64,000 nt of DNA from contig OY723285.1 in the NCBI GenBank assembly GCA_963210315.1, positions 1,240,001 through 1,304,000 of the forward strand. Direction: 5' to 3'. The notes under the pieces were generated by a model. It ran no database searches and had not been told where the DNA came from. It saw only the letters and a program-made list of their open reading frames with translations. The position numbers and the translations under genes are program-made. Each line of letters opens with the position of its first letter. Positions within the stretch are counted from its first letter, which is position 1. Source of the stretch: Rhynchopus euleeides (lineage: Eukaryota > Euglenozoa > Diplonemea > Diplonemida > Diplonemidae). Below are positions 43,141-53,745 of this stretch, in pieces.

Positions 43141-43923
43141 CATGGTGTGAAATAAGGGCTAACCCCAAACCCCAAACCCCACCCCCCCGGACCCCAAACA
43201 CCAAGCGCCCTTACTGTTACCAGTCGCACACGCACACAGACCGGAGGCCGAACGCACCCGAGTGCAGGAAAAAAATGTCCTCGGGCTAGAGGCCCGAGGC
43301 CTTTTTTTTCCTGCTCGAGTGCAGTTGAGGCCGACTCGGGGTGCAGGTGATGGTGTCTTGCCATCACCCGGCACTTTCGGCACATCTAGGTGCGTGCGGG
43401 CTGAGACGGCAGCTGTGGCTGTGTGTGGGTGCTGAACGCAGATGGCCCGAATCCACCCAGACAGGGCACTGGGCAGGACCTGGGTGTGGGTGGGCTGAGC
43501 CTGACAGTCTGGCTGGATGTCACATTGTGGGGTGGTCGGGTGTGGGTGCCTGGATCCAGTCACTGGTGTGAGACTGGTGAAGACTGTGAGAAGGGACGTG
43601 GAACAGCCCACAGCCAGATCCAGGCTGTTTCTGTGGCGGACAGTGTACTAGGCACACTGCACTCCAACCTTGAAGGGCACATTATTGCACTGCAGGGATC
43701 CCCACACTTGCACCGCAGTGCAAGCATGAGACCTGGAGTGCAATATTGTGCGACTGCGGGTGCGAAACTGCACTGGATGTCCTGGCAAGTCAGAGACCAC
43801 GCCCACATCCTTGTCCCAGCCCCTTTTGGGTGGGGTTGACCTGGTCAACCCCACCCACCCGCCTGAGAAATAAGGCTAACCCCAACCCCAAACCCCACGG
43901 CCCGATTCTTATTTCACACCATG
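43141..43923. mobile_element. Non-autonomous hAT-type element with 16-bp perfect TIRs
   Basis: CATGGTGTGAAATAAG (43141-43156) is the exact inverse of CTTATTTCACACCATG (43908-43923). Exact 8-bp duplications GTGGGGGG flank it at 43133-43140 and 43924-43931. Just inside both ends the same-strand sequence GGCTAACCCC with CCCCAAACCCC repeats occurs. It encloses a GC hairpin bordered by A and T runs at 43253-43320. No protein is encoded. Confidence 0.93.
43253..43320. repeat. Hairpin with A/T-run shoulders
   Basis: CCTCGGGC..GCCCGAGG inner stem with AGGAAAAAAA and TTTTTTTTCCT outside, flanked by CCCGAGTGCAGG and CCTGCTCGAGTGC. Resembles a terminator, but in a eukaryotic transposon it is more likely an element structure. 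Confidence 0.6.
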
Positions 43924-43939
43924 GTGGGGGGGGGGGGGG

Positions 43940-45478
43940 TAGGGCGGGTCGAAAGCCTGTCCCAAAATGGGGTTTTTCGACATAGCAGCCGCGGCCCTCT
44001 ATTTGACCTTCTGACCCCCCAGAACCCACCATACCCCGGTTTTTGGGCCCTAGGAGTCCGATTTTCGGGCTCCCGAGCCCCGGAAAGTCGATTTTTGATG
44101 ATGTCAAAATTTTGTTCCCTATACTGCACCTCAGGGTCACGCACGGGTTCGCCAGTCCACTATCAGCCCATGTGCAGGCCCACTTTCTCGACCTCCTCCA
44201 CCCCTTCCTCCCCTGCGTCCTCAAGACCCTCCATAGGTGCCAATCCTGCATCTTTCGACCCTCTTCCCACTCCAGCGTCGCACCAAACTGTTGAATGCGG
44301 GCAGCCACCATCTCCTTCTCTGTATACACTGCCAGATCATGCAAAGATGCATACTGATGCAGAGTGGGAACCGTCATCAACTTGCACAGTGTGCGGTGCT
44401 TGGCTGCAAGGGACAGGCGGCACAACTGGCCACTGCTCCGACACTGAGATGCTGGTCTGGCCAACGAACTCTTTGTAAGTTGAAAGGTCTCCTCTGTCGG
44501 GAGGGGGGTTTGCGAACCAACCCTCACGACTTGCTCATGGCTTGCTGAGCAAGGCGTGCAATGACTTTCTGATTATTCAGGACGTGCATTCGAAGCCCGC
44601 GCACTTCTTCTGTGAAATGGTTGTTGCGAGAGTTGCACTGTGTGATTCCTTGATCCCCTTCCTCGCCTCAGCGTACGGAGGACGCTTGAATGTCCCGAGC
44701 ATATCCTTCGCAGCGTCTTTAGCCAGTTCCGCGCACTCGTCATTTACATAAGGCGCGTGCAGCATAAATACCCGGACACTGTTCTGAGACCAGGTCCCAC
44801 AGGACCCTGGTCTTGAGCGCCAGAAGAGAACCTTGATGATAAGCTCGGGCTCTGCGTTGCAGCTGGGTACTCGCTGCGCTCTTCCACCTCCCTTGACTGT
44901 CTGCATCCACAGGAGAAATGCTTCGCAGATAACGGCAGCAGTGGCAAGTGTTTAGTCGGGACAGTTTACCTGCCTTGCATTCTAAGAGAGCATTCTCATG
45001 AGGGCATCAACACTAATGCATCACTGTCGGCTATGATGACATCCTCCCTGTTCCTGGCAGCTCCGAGTTCAATAGCAGGCCACCCAACGACTGTGTCAGA
45101 TGGCAGTATTCGATGGCATCTTCTCACTGTCCGAATCGTTGGGATACGACGTTATTTGTGGCGCGGATGAGCGGTTGCATCAGAAAATCACAGCCGCAGG
45201 ATGGTGTGCGCTCGGACGTCCCAGGATGAGAGTGTTTTACTATCTGCCCGTGGCAGGCGTCCGTGCCATGACCCGGAGGTGCAGTATAGGGAACGGAAAA
45301 ATTGACATCATCAAAAATCGACTTTCCGGGGCTCGGGAGCCCGAAAATCGGACTCCTAGGGCCCAAAAACCGGGGTATGGTGGGTTCTGGGGGGTCAGAA
45401 GGTCAAATAGAGGGCCGCGGCTGCTATGTCGAAAAACACCATTTTGGGACAAAAAAACGGGGCTTTCGACCCCCCCTA
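43940..45478. mobile_element. 1.5 kb element with about 210-bp inverted repeats
   Basis: 43940-44148 is the inverse of 45262-45478 at high identity, from TAGGGCGGGTCGAAAGC at the outer edge to CCCTATACTGCACCTC inside. It lies directly in a G tract: the left end touches the G run that follows the 43141-43923 element, and the right end touches the G run now displaced by the 45482-46388 insertion. Any target duplication would be all G and cannot be read. The middle (44150-45260) holds broken minus-strand reading frames. Superfamily unknown. Confidence 0.85.
44240..44906 (-). pseudogene. Decayed reading frames inside the long-TIR element
   Basis: Minus-strand frames 44577-44906 (with VRVFMLHAPYVNDECAEL) and the part of 43790-44527 upstream of the TIR (with LHDLAVYTEKEMVAARIQQF) look more protein-like than surrounding frames but are separated by a stop and a frame change. 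I do not recognise a family. They could be the remains of the element's own protein. Confidence 0.3.
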
Positions 45479-45481
45479 GGG

Positions 45482-46388
45482 CAGTGATTAAATAAACGTT
45501 GAAAACGTTTAGCGTTTATAAACGTTTAACGTTTCTCAAAATTCTGAGCGGAAATAAACGTTCAGATAAACGCTTAATAAACGTTTCCTGCAGGCTCTGC
45601 CACTGAGTCACTTTACATCATAATATATCATGGCCAGCACACCACACCCCAAATTCCAGGGCGGGGGGTCACCGCTGCGGTGAGGACAGCAAGATGTCGA
45701 AGCGCAGGGTCGAAAACATCGGCGCTATTTCTGGCCACTTCTTGTACCCGTGCCTGCTGTACCAGGTGCCTCCCATCAGAGGAGGCATCTGAGAGACTCT
45801 CGTATGGCGTCCCTGTGCCACATGCTCACAGGTGAGGCACCACACCCGAGGACGCGCTCCCTGGCAACGGATGCGCCGTGCCACAGACCCAGCTGCCGTA
45901 AGCTCCCAAGAACAGCGTCAAATGGGACACGAACTGTACCATACTTCTCCCACAACTGTTCCTGGCGCGATTACCTCATATTGGCTTGCCTTTTGGCCTC
46001 TGGAGGGCACCGAGAAGCTGTTATGTTTCAGAACAATCAACGACAACAGTTCTTCTGTGCATCTGGCAGGTTGAGGTGTGCTTGCTCTGCTTGATGTGTC
46101 CTGTGGTGTGCAGCCCAGGTACAAGTTCTGTCCCAAAAATTTTGGTTGCTAAAAACGGCATCGTCGGGGGCATACCACCCCCTGTGAGTGGGCGGAATTG
46201 AGTTTCCGGAGCATATTGGGCACTTTCTGCCACCAGAATCGTGTGGGAGTGTGTGAGGTCAGGTTATGTGGGTGGGGTGTGGGCACAAGCTGCTTCGCTA
46301 AATAAACGCTAAACGTTTAGCGTTTATAAACGTTTAACGTTTATTTAAAAACGGTTTCTGAAATAAACGTCGTTTATTGGGTTCACTG
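45482..46388. mobile_element. Non-autonomous hAT element (AAACGTTT-rich ends), 907 bp
   Basis: Begins CAGTGATTAAATAAACGTT and ends AATAAACGACGTTTATT-like sequence closing with TTCACTG; the outer CAGTGA/TTCACTG pair and the inner AACGTTTAGCGTTTATAAAC/GTTTATAAACGTT arms form inverted ends. Exact 8-bp duplications CCCTAGGG lie at 45474-45481 and 46389-46396. Since CCCTA is the right end of the 43940-45478 element, this insertion is younger than it. No transposase. Confidence 0.92.
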
Positions 46389-46396
46389 CCCTAGGG

Positions 46397-47445
46397 GGGG
46401 GGGGGGAGTGCGCCGCCTGGATTCCGACTAGTAGTCACTACGCTACGAAAAGGAAATATACAGAACCCTCCTGTGGAACAGCCCCGGAACCAAACACGGG
46501 CAGGGGGAAGAGGAGGAGGTGGTTGGTGCACTAGCAGAAGTTCTTTCACAAAAAATAGTTCAGCCACCACACACGCTGGGTGAGATGGTCTTGTGCTCAC
46601 CGGCAAGGCTCGGCAGATTCGGCACTTTCTCCAATTATAGGCGAAGTGCACCAAAAACGCACTTTGCTGCGCCGCTTGAGCAAAGACGCCCGTCCCCCCT
46701 GTCGAGCGAGAACCTACCCCCATTCACTCCTAATAGAGATTGTGCCCGATTCCTACTGAGAAGTGCTCCGTCTGTTTCATCTTATGTCGTCAATCTGTGC
46801 ACAGATCTCTACCTGTTGTGCTTCGGAAGCCGAGTGGCCCGAGCCCTCGGCTCCCAGGGCATGGCCTAGGTTGTGACTGGGGGGTGTGGGGGGTTCGATT
46901 GCCGAGGGTGAAGGGAAAATCAAGTCTGGGTTTGATGCCTTTGCGATATCCCACCTTCATGCGCTTCATCACCATGGGGGGTGGGGGGGGGGGGGGGGGG
47001 GGATATGTCGCATGGATGTTAGAACACTGCCTGTGTTGCAAGACTGACGGATGGCTTCTGTCTCGAAAGGAGGGGAATGCAAAAGAACAGAACAACACAG
47101 CCGCTGGAGAGGGGGGGGGGGGAAGAACCTGCGCCACAACCAGGGCTCCGCTTTTTGTTTTTTCAAAAGAATAGCCACACACAACACACACACACGTTAA
47201 GCATTGGAGGAAGCACCAAGCAAAGCTCTGATGATCATCCACTTGCACCCACACACATCCACATGCAGATCCCCCCCCCCCTCTCCCTCTCCAGGCACTT
47301 GCTTATCTACCACAAGAGGGCCATCGCTAGGCGGTGCAAAAAACGAGCGTTACCGATGCATATTCACTTAATGGGGGAGTGGGGGCATTCGCTCCTGGTG
47401 ACAGAAACGGCGTGGGCTTTCTGGTGAAGCCCCTCCTATTTATGG
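46397..47445. other. Intergenic, no gene recognised
   Basis: G runs at 46975-47003 and 47109-47122, C run at 47270-47282. Short open frames only. Confidence 0.45.
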
Positions 47446-47553
47446 GGGTCTTCGCTACGGGGTGATCGTCAGTGCATTTTGGTGTATTTCCTGTTGAATT
47501 GGCTGAAAACTGTCGAAGTTTGTCGAAGTTTATCGACCAGCGAAGACCCCCTA
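47446..47553. mobile_element. Complete copy of a 105-bp miniature element (GGGTCTTCGCT family)
   Basis: GGGGTCTTCGCT at the left and AGCGAAGACCCC at the right form 12-bp perfect inverted ends about 105 bp apart. The interior CAGTGCATTTTGGTG..GTTGAATTGGCTGAAAACTG is shared with 33344-33443, 52375-52475 (inverted) and partly 53213-53262. Confidence 0.8.
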
Positions 47554-47999
47554 TAGGAGGGGATACCCTCCGAACCTACTTGGCCGAAAGCTTTCCGGGA
47601 GCGAAAGGAAAACACCCCCCCACCCCATTGTATGCAGAGAATAACGCCGAAGAATGCCGGAGCTTTCCGGATAGCGAAGGCACTCCCACCCACTCCACCC
47701 CACCCCAGACTGGGAGCAGAGGGGGTGTGAGGGGGAGAGACGGGAGGGGGGCATTTTAGTTCTGAGTTGTCGAAAGCAAAAAGGTATAAGACAAGCCATC
47801 CCCCCCCCTATCCACTTGGGGGGGGTGGCAGCAGCGGGGGGAGGGGGGAGGGGGGGTAGAGCTGAAGATTCCTTCTTCCTGTTCACAATCCGCACCAACC
47901 AACCAATCGCCGCCACCACAGCCACCACCACCCCTTCATCTTAAATGCAGGCACATGAGACGTGTTGCAACTAGTATCCGCTCTGCTTTATGTGCAGCC
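47554..47999. other. Intergenic, 3' flank of the Ubl-membrane gene
   Basis: G/C tracts; nothing else recognised. Confidence 0.45.
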
Positions 48000-50414
48000 T
48001 CAGACGTATTGGCGCAGCCCGCAGCGCCTGTGCTGGAGTGCGGGGAACGGGTGGCCCTCTGGGTTGTCGGCACTCTGAGGGAAGGGCGCAGACTCACCAT
48101 CACTGGCGTCGCTGGCACCACCCATGACACGCATCACACGGCGCACACACAGCATCATTTGAGGGGGGGCTGTGCACGCTTCCGACAGACACCTCGCCAA
48201 CAGAGACACGTGGGGGGAGAGATGCAGCAGCAGGCACCCGCTCGCAAAGGCGACGAATGCGGCAAACAGCACCGCATTCACCCGCCCGTCAGCCCGACCC
48301 TCTGCATACGCCAGACACACGGCAGCGCCGCATGCCACGAGCGAACCCACGGCCCTCACCGCCTGCCTCCTGAGTGCCCCCGGAGGGCACAGGCCTGCGC
48401 TGATCAGCACAGCCTCCTCAAAAGCCCTGGGCTCTGCTGAGCCGTCCTGGCTCTCCACCAGATGCAGGGGGCAGCCCACTGCTGTGAGGTGTGCTGCAAC
48501 CGCATCTGCGCCGCGCAGCCTGTGCGTCCGGCAGAAGGTGACGAAGAATGCGGACAGCAGGTTTGCGGATGCGTGCTGGAACACGCCATTCCGGACGCAG
48601 CTGTGCAGGTGGAGGAAGCACGGCACGTCCAGGGTATACCACCAGGTGGACCACCCGCTGAGAGCATCGTCGAGCCGCGTGGTGAGCACCGTGGTGCTTC
48701 GCAGCAGGAGGCGACCCCACTCGGAGGCAAGCAGGGCCATCAGCAGGCTCTTCCAGGCAGGCTGGGGCAGCTCACGCAGCAGCGCGAGTGTGGCGCGTAT
48801 CGCTTTATGCTGTGTCAGGTCGCGGTACGGTAGCTCCCTCCCCTCTGCGCAGGCGCGGTGTGCCAGCATGAGGGTGGCTGCGGCAGAGTCGTTCCGCGCC
48901 GCCCACAGCCACTGGGTGTGGAATGCGACATCTTTCCGCGGCTGATCGCTGACCCGGACCTCCACTATGCCCCCCTGCTCCAGCGCATGGTCCGCCAGCG
49001 CGTCGCCCGGCAATCCATGTAGGATGCCACAGACGCTGACAAGCTTCACCCTCGCCTCCGGCACCCCTGCGCATGCCACTGCCTTGCTGCGGAGCCACCC
49101 GAGAGTCGCATCGGCGGGAACCTGCACCGCAACCGTACCTCCGTCACCCAGCAGCAGGTGCAGATCCATGCTGCCGGGGCACTCCGCATCGCCCCCTCCC
49201 CTCAGCGCCTCTTCCCCCTCTCCGCTGTAGTATCCGCTGCTGTCGCTGCAGGCCTCGCAGCAGTCCTCAATGCACTGCATATCGGGGTCGACCTGCCACG
49301 GCTCTACCTCGGGGAGGGGGTCCCCGAAACTACCCACAAAAGGCTTCCCCCACACCGCGCGCCAGACGCACGTCTTGACAGCCACCGCCAGAAGTGGCAC
49401 GCCGCGCATCCCCGCGGGGAAGGCGTGGTGCAGCCCAGGCATGCCATGCCACGGTGGAGCCGCGGCTCCCCCGTGGGGTGTTGGCGGTGTGCCTTCCCCC
49501 CCTGTGATGGAGGCGAGCGCGAAGCAGAGGTGCCACAGGGCAGCGGAGCACAGCAGGGAGCAGAGTGCGAAGCTGAGAGGGGCGTTGTCGGGCTGGAGGG
49601 GGATGGGGCCGTGCATCAGGGGGCAGATGGCCCAGGCGATGCAGAGGGGGAGCAGGAGGAGGTTGAGGAGGCCGAGCATCGTGTCGGCAGTCGCGGGGAG
49701 CGGGGTGTATGGGTTGATGAAGGAGGGGAGCGAGGCGACGCACAGCACGGCGGTGGCGGGCCACAGGAGGAGCCTTTCACTGTTGGGGAGAAACTCCATT
49801 AGGGCCCAGCTGTGCAGAAGGAGCTCGGTGTGGAGCAGGCAGAGCAGGGCAGGCGGGGCTGTGGGTATAGCAGCCCAGTCAGGCGCATCCTGCAGTGGGT
49901 GGAAGGCTGCGATGAGGTAGCACAGTGCTGCGTAGACCACCACGCCTGCAGCGCTCAGCAGCATGGCTGGGCGTGCCTTTTTGTAGGTGGCAGAGCGTGA
50001 TTCCTGGCGTTCGCGGCGGGCTGTGGCTGCTGCGTAGAGGAGAGGGGGGCGGAGCAGGGCGGTGCCCAGGCAGGCCCATCCGAGGAGGTGCAGGGCGCGC
50101 AGCTGCAGCAGGGCGTGTGGGAGGTTGGGCACCGCAGGGCAGAGGGTGTCCGGCGGTGGCGTGCCGCAGAGGAGGCGGCCCTCAGAGGAGGCCCACGTGC
50201 CGGAGGGTGTGGCGGGCACCGCGGGGGTGCCCGACGCGTGCTGCAGGGTGAAGGGGGCGTCTGCGGTGGCGAGCCATGCGCCCAGCAGCAGGGGGGGCAG
50301 GCAGGCAGCAGCCGCGGCGAACAGCAGGGGGGCCCGGGTGTCTGCGGGCAGGTCGGTCCAGGCTTGGTGGAGGCGGGCCAGGCGGCCGTGTGGGTGCGAC
50401 GGGGGGTGGTGCAT
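48000..50414 (-). CDS. Polytopic membrane protein with an internal ubiquitin-like domain
   Basis: Starting at 50414 (MHHPPSHPHGRLARL) gives 804 aa; an in-frame ATG at 50639 would add 75 residues of Pro/His-rich sequence and is less likely. About seven or eight hydrophobic helices occupy residues 30-370. A Cys/acidic stretch (CIEDCCEACSD) follows. Residues 415-485 form a ubiquitin-like fold: MDLHLLLGDGGTVAVQV, then LGWLRSKAVACAGVPEARVK, then a GILHGLPGDALADHAL turn and a final VEVRV strand, aligning along the whole of ubiquitin but without a C-terminal Gly-Gly. A helical region (490-680, several W/H-rich segments) and two further helices (about 685-745) close the protein. A Ubl embedded in a membrane protein may recruit the proteasome or act in ER quality control, but that is inference. 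A TATTATAG sequence lies about 140 bp upstream on the minus strand. No intron needed. Confidence 0.8.
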   Translation of the reverse strand: MHHPPSHPHGRLARLHQAWTDLPADTRAPLLFAAAAACLPPLLLGAWLATADAPFTLQHASGTPAVPATPSGTWASSEGRLLCGTPPPDTLCPAVPNLPHALLQLRALHLLGWACLGTALLRPPLLYAAATARRERQESRSATYKKARPAMLLSAAGVVVYAALCYLIAAFHPLQDAPDWAAIPTAPPALLCLLHTELLLHSWALMEFLPNSERLLLWPATAVLCVASLPSFINPYTPLPATADTMLGLLNLLLLPLCIAWAICPLMHGPIPLQPDNAPLSFALCSLLCSAALWHLCFALASITGGEGTPPTPHGGAAAPPWHGMPGLHHAFPAGMRGVPLLAVAVKTCVWRAVWGKPFVGSFGDPLPEVEPWQVDPDMQCIEDCCEACSDSSGYYSGEGEEALRGGGDAECPGSMDLHLLLGDGGTVAVQVPADATLGWLRSKAVACAGVPEARVKLVSVCGILHGLPGDALADHALEQGGIVEVRVSDQPRKDVAFHTQWLWAARNDSAAATLMLAHRACAEGRELPYRDLTQHKAIRATLALLRELPQPAWKSLLMALLASEWGRLLLRSTTVLTTRLDDALSGWSTWWYTLDVPCFLHLHSCVRNGVFQHASANLLSAFFVTFCRTHRLRGADAVAAHLTAVGCPLHLVESQDGSAEPRAFEEAVLISAGLCPPGALRRQAVRAVGSLVACGAAVCLAYAEGRADGRVNAVLFAAFVAFASGCLLLHLSPHVSLLARCLSEACTAPPQMMLCVRRVMRVMGGASDASDGESAPFPQSADNPEGHPFPALQHRRCGLRQYV

Positions 50415-52374
50415 TACCCCAAAGCGCCCCTCCCTGCGAGCAGGGCGCAGGTGCTGCGGGTGGCACCCTCTGCAGGGGGGGTGTGGCATGTGTGGTGGGG
50501 TGGGGTGGGGTGTTTGCGGCTGTGGCTGTGATTGGGTTTTTGCAGAGAGGGGTGTACTATAATAGGGGGGAGGAGGGGGTATCTGCCTGAGTTGGGGTGA
50601 AAGCGCATGTTCCATTTGAGAGGCACACACACACTGCATTTACGGATACTCGTGGTATATTGGAATCGGGCATTCCCGTGATGAAACTTTTTCACATTGC
50701 GGGCAAAGGCAGCCACAAATGAGGGTGCGGTGAAAAAACCACAGGCAATCCCAGACGAGACGACGACATTCTCTGCGCAGTCGAGAAGAACGTGGATGCT
50801 CTTGCCAAGAGCAGGCTTGCAAGCAGCCTGCAGCAGACTCAGCAGGACTGCTCCACCGCCCCAGCTCCTCCTCAACAACATCATTGCGCTTGCTGCGCTG
50901 CACAGCTGCCCAGTGCAGTGTGGGGCCACGGTGCCATGCGTGACAGAAACAGCACTCACACCGTCAGCACTCTACACCTCCTCGGGTTCGCGACTAGTCA
51001 TGCTGGCATTCGATGCGGCCCGCAGCCACTACTACGCGTCAGTCGCACGCCAGCATACCTACACCGGGATGCGAAGGTGAATGATTTGACACTCTGAAGA
51101 GAGGGGCAGCGGCTCCGAAGGCACACCGTGAGACGGCTGCGCAACAGTCGATGGACAGTTCGAACCGCTTCCGTCAGGCAAGATCGTGTGCAAGGCATAT
51201 GCAATATGACTACAGAGTGTGAAGGCAAGGCTATCACTAACACTTCTCCTCACACCCCCTCTTGCAATGCGGGCCCTTTGTTGCAGTCACGACACAAGAT
51301 ATGAAGAGTGGGGGTTCAGTGGGAGAGGGGGGGGGGGGGGAGGGCGGGAAAGCGGGGGAGTGGCGCACCCCCTGCATGAGCAAACCGCATGGACTGATCT
51401 TGCCGATATTGAGATACATACACATTGACTCTGGGACCCTAGCCCCCCCCCCCCCTCCCCCCCTTTTGGTTCGTTCTCCTCCTCCCTTTCGTTTCCACAT
51501 GCCGTTTCTGCACACGCAGTTCTTTTCCGGCATTTTCTTTGTGATTTTTTTTTGCAGCCCCCAACACCAGGCGACTATTGTAGACACAACAATCACACGG
51601 TTCTGAGACCTGATGCAACACTGAACCAACCGGAAATGCAGCACCACCCTGCCGATTTGAAGCCACTCCCAACTTTCTCCTCGACGGGAGGAAGGGGAGA
51701 GGCCGTACACCGTTGGTGGGGTGGGGTGGGGGGTGTTGGAGGGGTGGGGAATGCGAAGCAGGGGGGGCGGGTGGGGGGGGGGGGCTGAAGCTTGGCCAGA
51801 ATTGGTCGCATTTTACACGTCAAACCCCCCTCTCTCTCCCTCCTAAACACCGCCACCACCACCACCCCCTCCCCCATGAATAAGACTTCCCTGTTATTTT
51901 TTGAACCTTTTCTCAGAAAAGGCCCGGGTGGTCCCACCGGTCTGACCACAACAAGCAACACCCTTGTTGGTGTGCCACCAGAGAGAGACAGAGAGAGGCC
52001 CGCGGGATCTGGAATTGTTTTCTCCGTATTTTTTTTCTTGACTCGGCTCTTGGGTTAGGGTTCTGCAGCATCTCCATCACCCCCCCACCCCCCCATGTCT
52101 AATCCCACCCCATAATATCGCACGTCTAGTTCACTCCATCGCCAACACAACTCCTAGCCGCAGGGGAGGGGGGGAGACCCTTCGCTCTGTGCCACACTGT
52201 GCGTCAAACCGTGTCTCACGTGGCAGCCAGTGATATGATGCAAATCACCTTATCGACACTCTTCTGCCTTTCTGAGCGAGGCCTCCCCCCACCCCACCCC
52301 TCAACGATCCGGTTTCAAGCCTCCCTCCCACTCCCAGAAAAAAAGACCGCCCACTTCTTCTTCTTTGGACCACC
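50415..52374. other. Intergenic, no gene recognised
   Basis: The first 250 bases are the 5' flank of the Ubl-membrane gene, with CCCCACCCCACCCC tracts on the minus strand. Later G runs at 51328-51344 and 51770-51784. No supported gene. Confidence 0.45.
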
Positions 52375-52475
52375 TGGGGGTCTTCGCTGGTCGACAAACT
52401 TCGTCAGTTTTCAGCCAATTCAACAGGAAATGCACCAAAATGCACTGACGATCACCCCGTAGCGAAAACCCCCCC
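52375..52475 (-). mobile_element. GGGTCTTCGCT miniature element, inverted copy
   Basis: GGGGGTCTTCGCTGGTCGAC..GTCAGTTTTCAGCCAATTCA..ACCCCGTAGCGAAAACCCCC is the inverse of 47446-47553 with a few changes. Confidence 0.78.
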
Positions 52476-53212
52476 TGAAGTGGGGCTGAATTGCGAGGCG
52501 TATTCCTCTGGCATCGACAACCGCTAGCAGTAAAGGTTCTGGCTTCTGTTCCATTTTCTTATTGCCCGCTGGGGGGGGGGGGGTGTGGGGTGGGGGCGGA
52601 GGGGAGCAGTGAAGTGGAAGAAGGGGTGAACTAGGGATCACCCCCCCCCCCTTCACTCCGACCTGCAGGTTGTACAGTCCGAGCAGCTCGTGCTGTTTCG
52701 CCTGTACGGTGGTGGGGGGGGGGGGGGGGGCTGCCGCTGCCTGGTTGCCGTTTTCAGTGTGCATTTTTTTCAGCTTTGGCAGAAAAAAATGTCGATGAAG
52801 ATTTTCCGGAAAACGGTGCAACATCCTCCTAAGGCTGGGCATACCATTCCGTCGGAAGATGGGGGTCGGGGCGGGGGGTGGGGTCAAAGGGCAGGCGTTC
52901 GTTCTTGCGGCTGAACCCTTCTGACCCCTTCTTAAATACTGCGACTATCTTCGTTCGCAACAGCAGCGGAATGGGTTTGCTGCATCTTTCGTAGAAGAGA
53001 AGATGTATATAAAAGATGCGGCGGAGGAGATGGGTTGGATTGGGGGTGGAGGGGGCAGATGGGTAGGCATGATCACCCGATGGATTGCAAGAGCCCCCTT
53101 CCTCCTTGAGTGGCTCGTCTGCCCCTCTCCTCCCCTCCCCTCCCCATCCCCCCATCCCCCACGTCTGCCTGCCCATCACGTGCTGGGGTTTGCTTTTACT
53201 GAAAGGGGGAAT

Positions 53213-53262
53213 ATGGGGGTCTTCGCTACGGGGTGGTCGCCAGTGCAGTTTAATGCATTTTC
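53213..53262 (+). repeat. Partial GGGTCTTCGCTACGGGGTG element
   Basis: Matches the left half of 33344-33443 almost exactly, including the preceding GGGGGAATATGGGG, then ends. Confidence 0.75.
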
Positions 53263-53384
53263 CCCAGTGGTGTCTTTTTTGTTGGAGGAACAGAGACTTC
53301 CACACCCCCCCCCCCCACTCTTTGCGAACACACCTTCCCCAACCTGATATGAAGCGGTGCGGAGCGGGAAGGGAGGGGGGTCGC

Positions 53385-53450
53385 AAGCAATCCAGCTGAA
53401 AGGCACAGAAAGCCTTCCCCAAGTTGGCTACGCCGAACTAACAAAAATGC
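53385..53450 (+). repeat. Dispersed repeat, partner of 23625-23700
   Basis: AATCCAGCTGAAAGGCACAG..GTTGGCTACGCCGAACTAAC; same orientation as the first copy. Confidence 0.7.
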
Positions 53451-53697
53451 ACAGGGGGGTGTGTGTGCTTGAGGAAGGGCATTCTGAGCGACCATCCCCT
53501 CCATGTCTGGAGGGATGGTTTGGCGGGCAGTGGCTTCGTTTATGCGAAGGCGGGGGTGGTGAAGCCGAAGGAGAAGGAGAAGGAGAAGGGGGCGCAAGGC
53601 GGGGCGGGAGGAGGGGTGGAGTGGGGGATCGGGGGGGGTAAAAAAAATATCAATCACGATCGGGTGCGGTGATAAGGTCTACAAAATATAAACTGAA

Positions 53698-53745
53698 CGG
53701 GAGGGGGGGTTTGATCGTCGAGAGGGAATGGAAAAGTAAATCTCC
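53698..53745 (+). repeat. Dispersed repeat, partner of 39601-39650
   Basis: Shares TTTGATCGTCGAGAGGGAAT and GGAAAAGTAAAT after a G run. Confidence 0.75.

Noticed and set aside
43268..43316. Rho-independent terminator
   Set aside because: Hairpin followed by T run looks bacterial, but it is inside a eukaryotic transposon with no upstream gene, and it has a matching A run on the other side.
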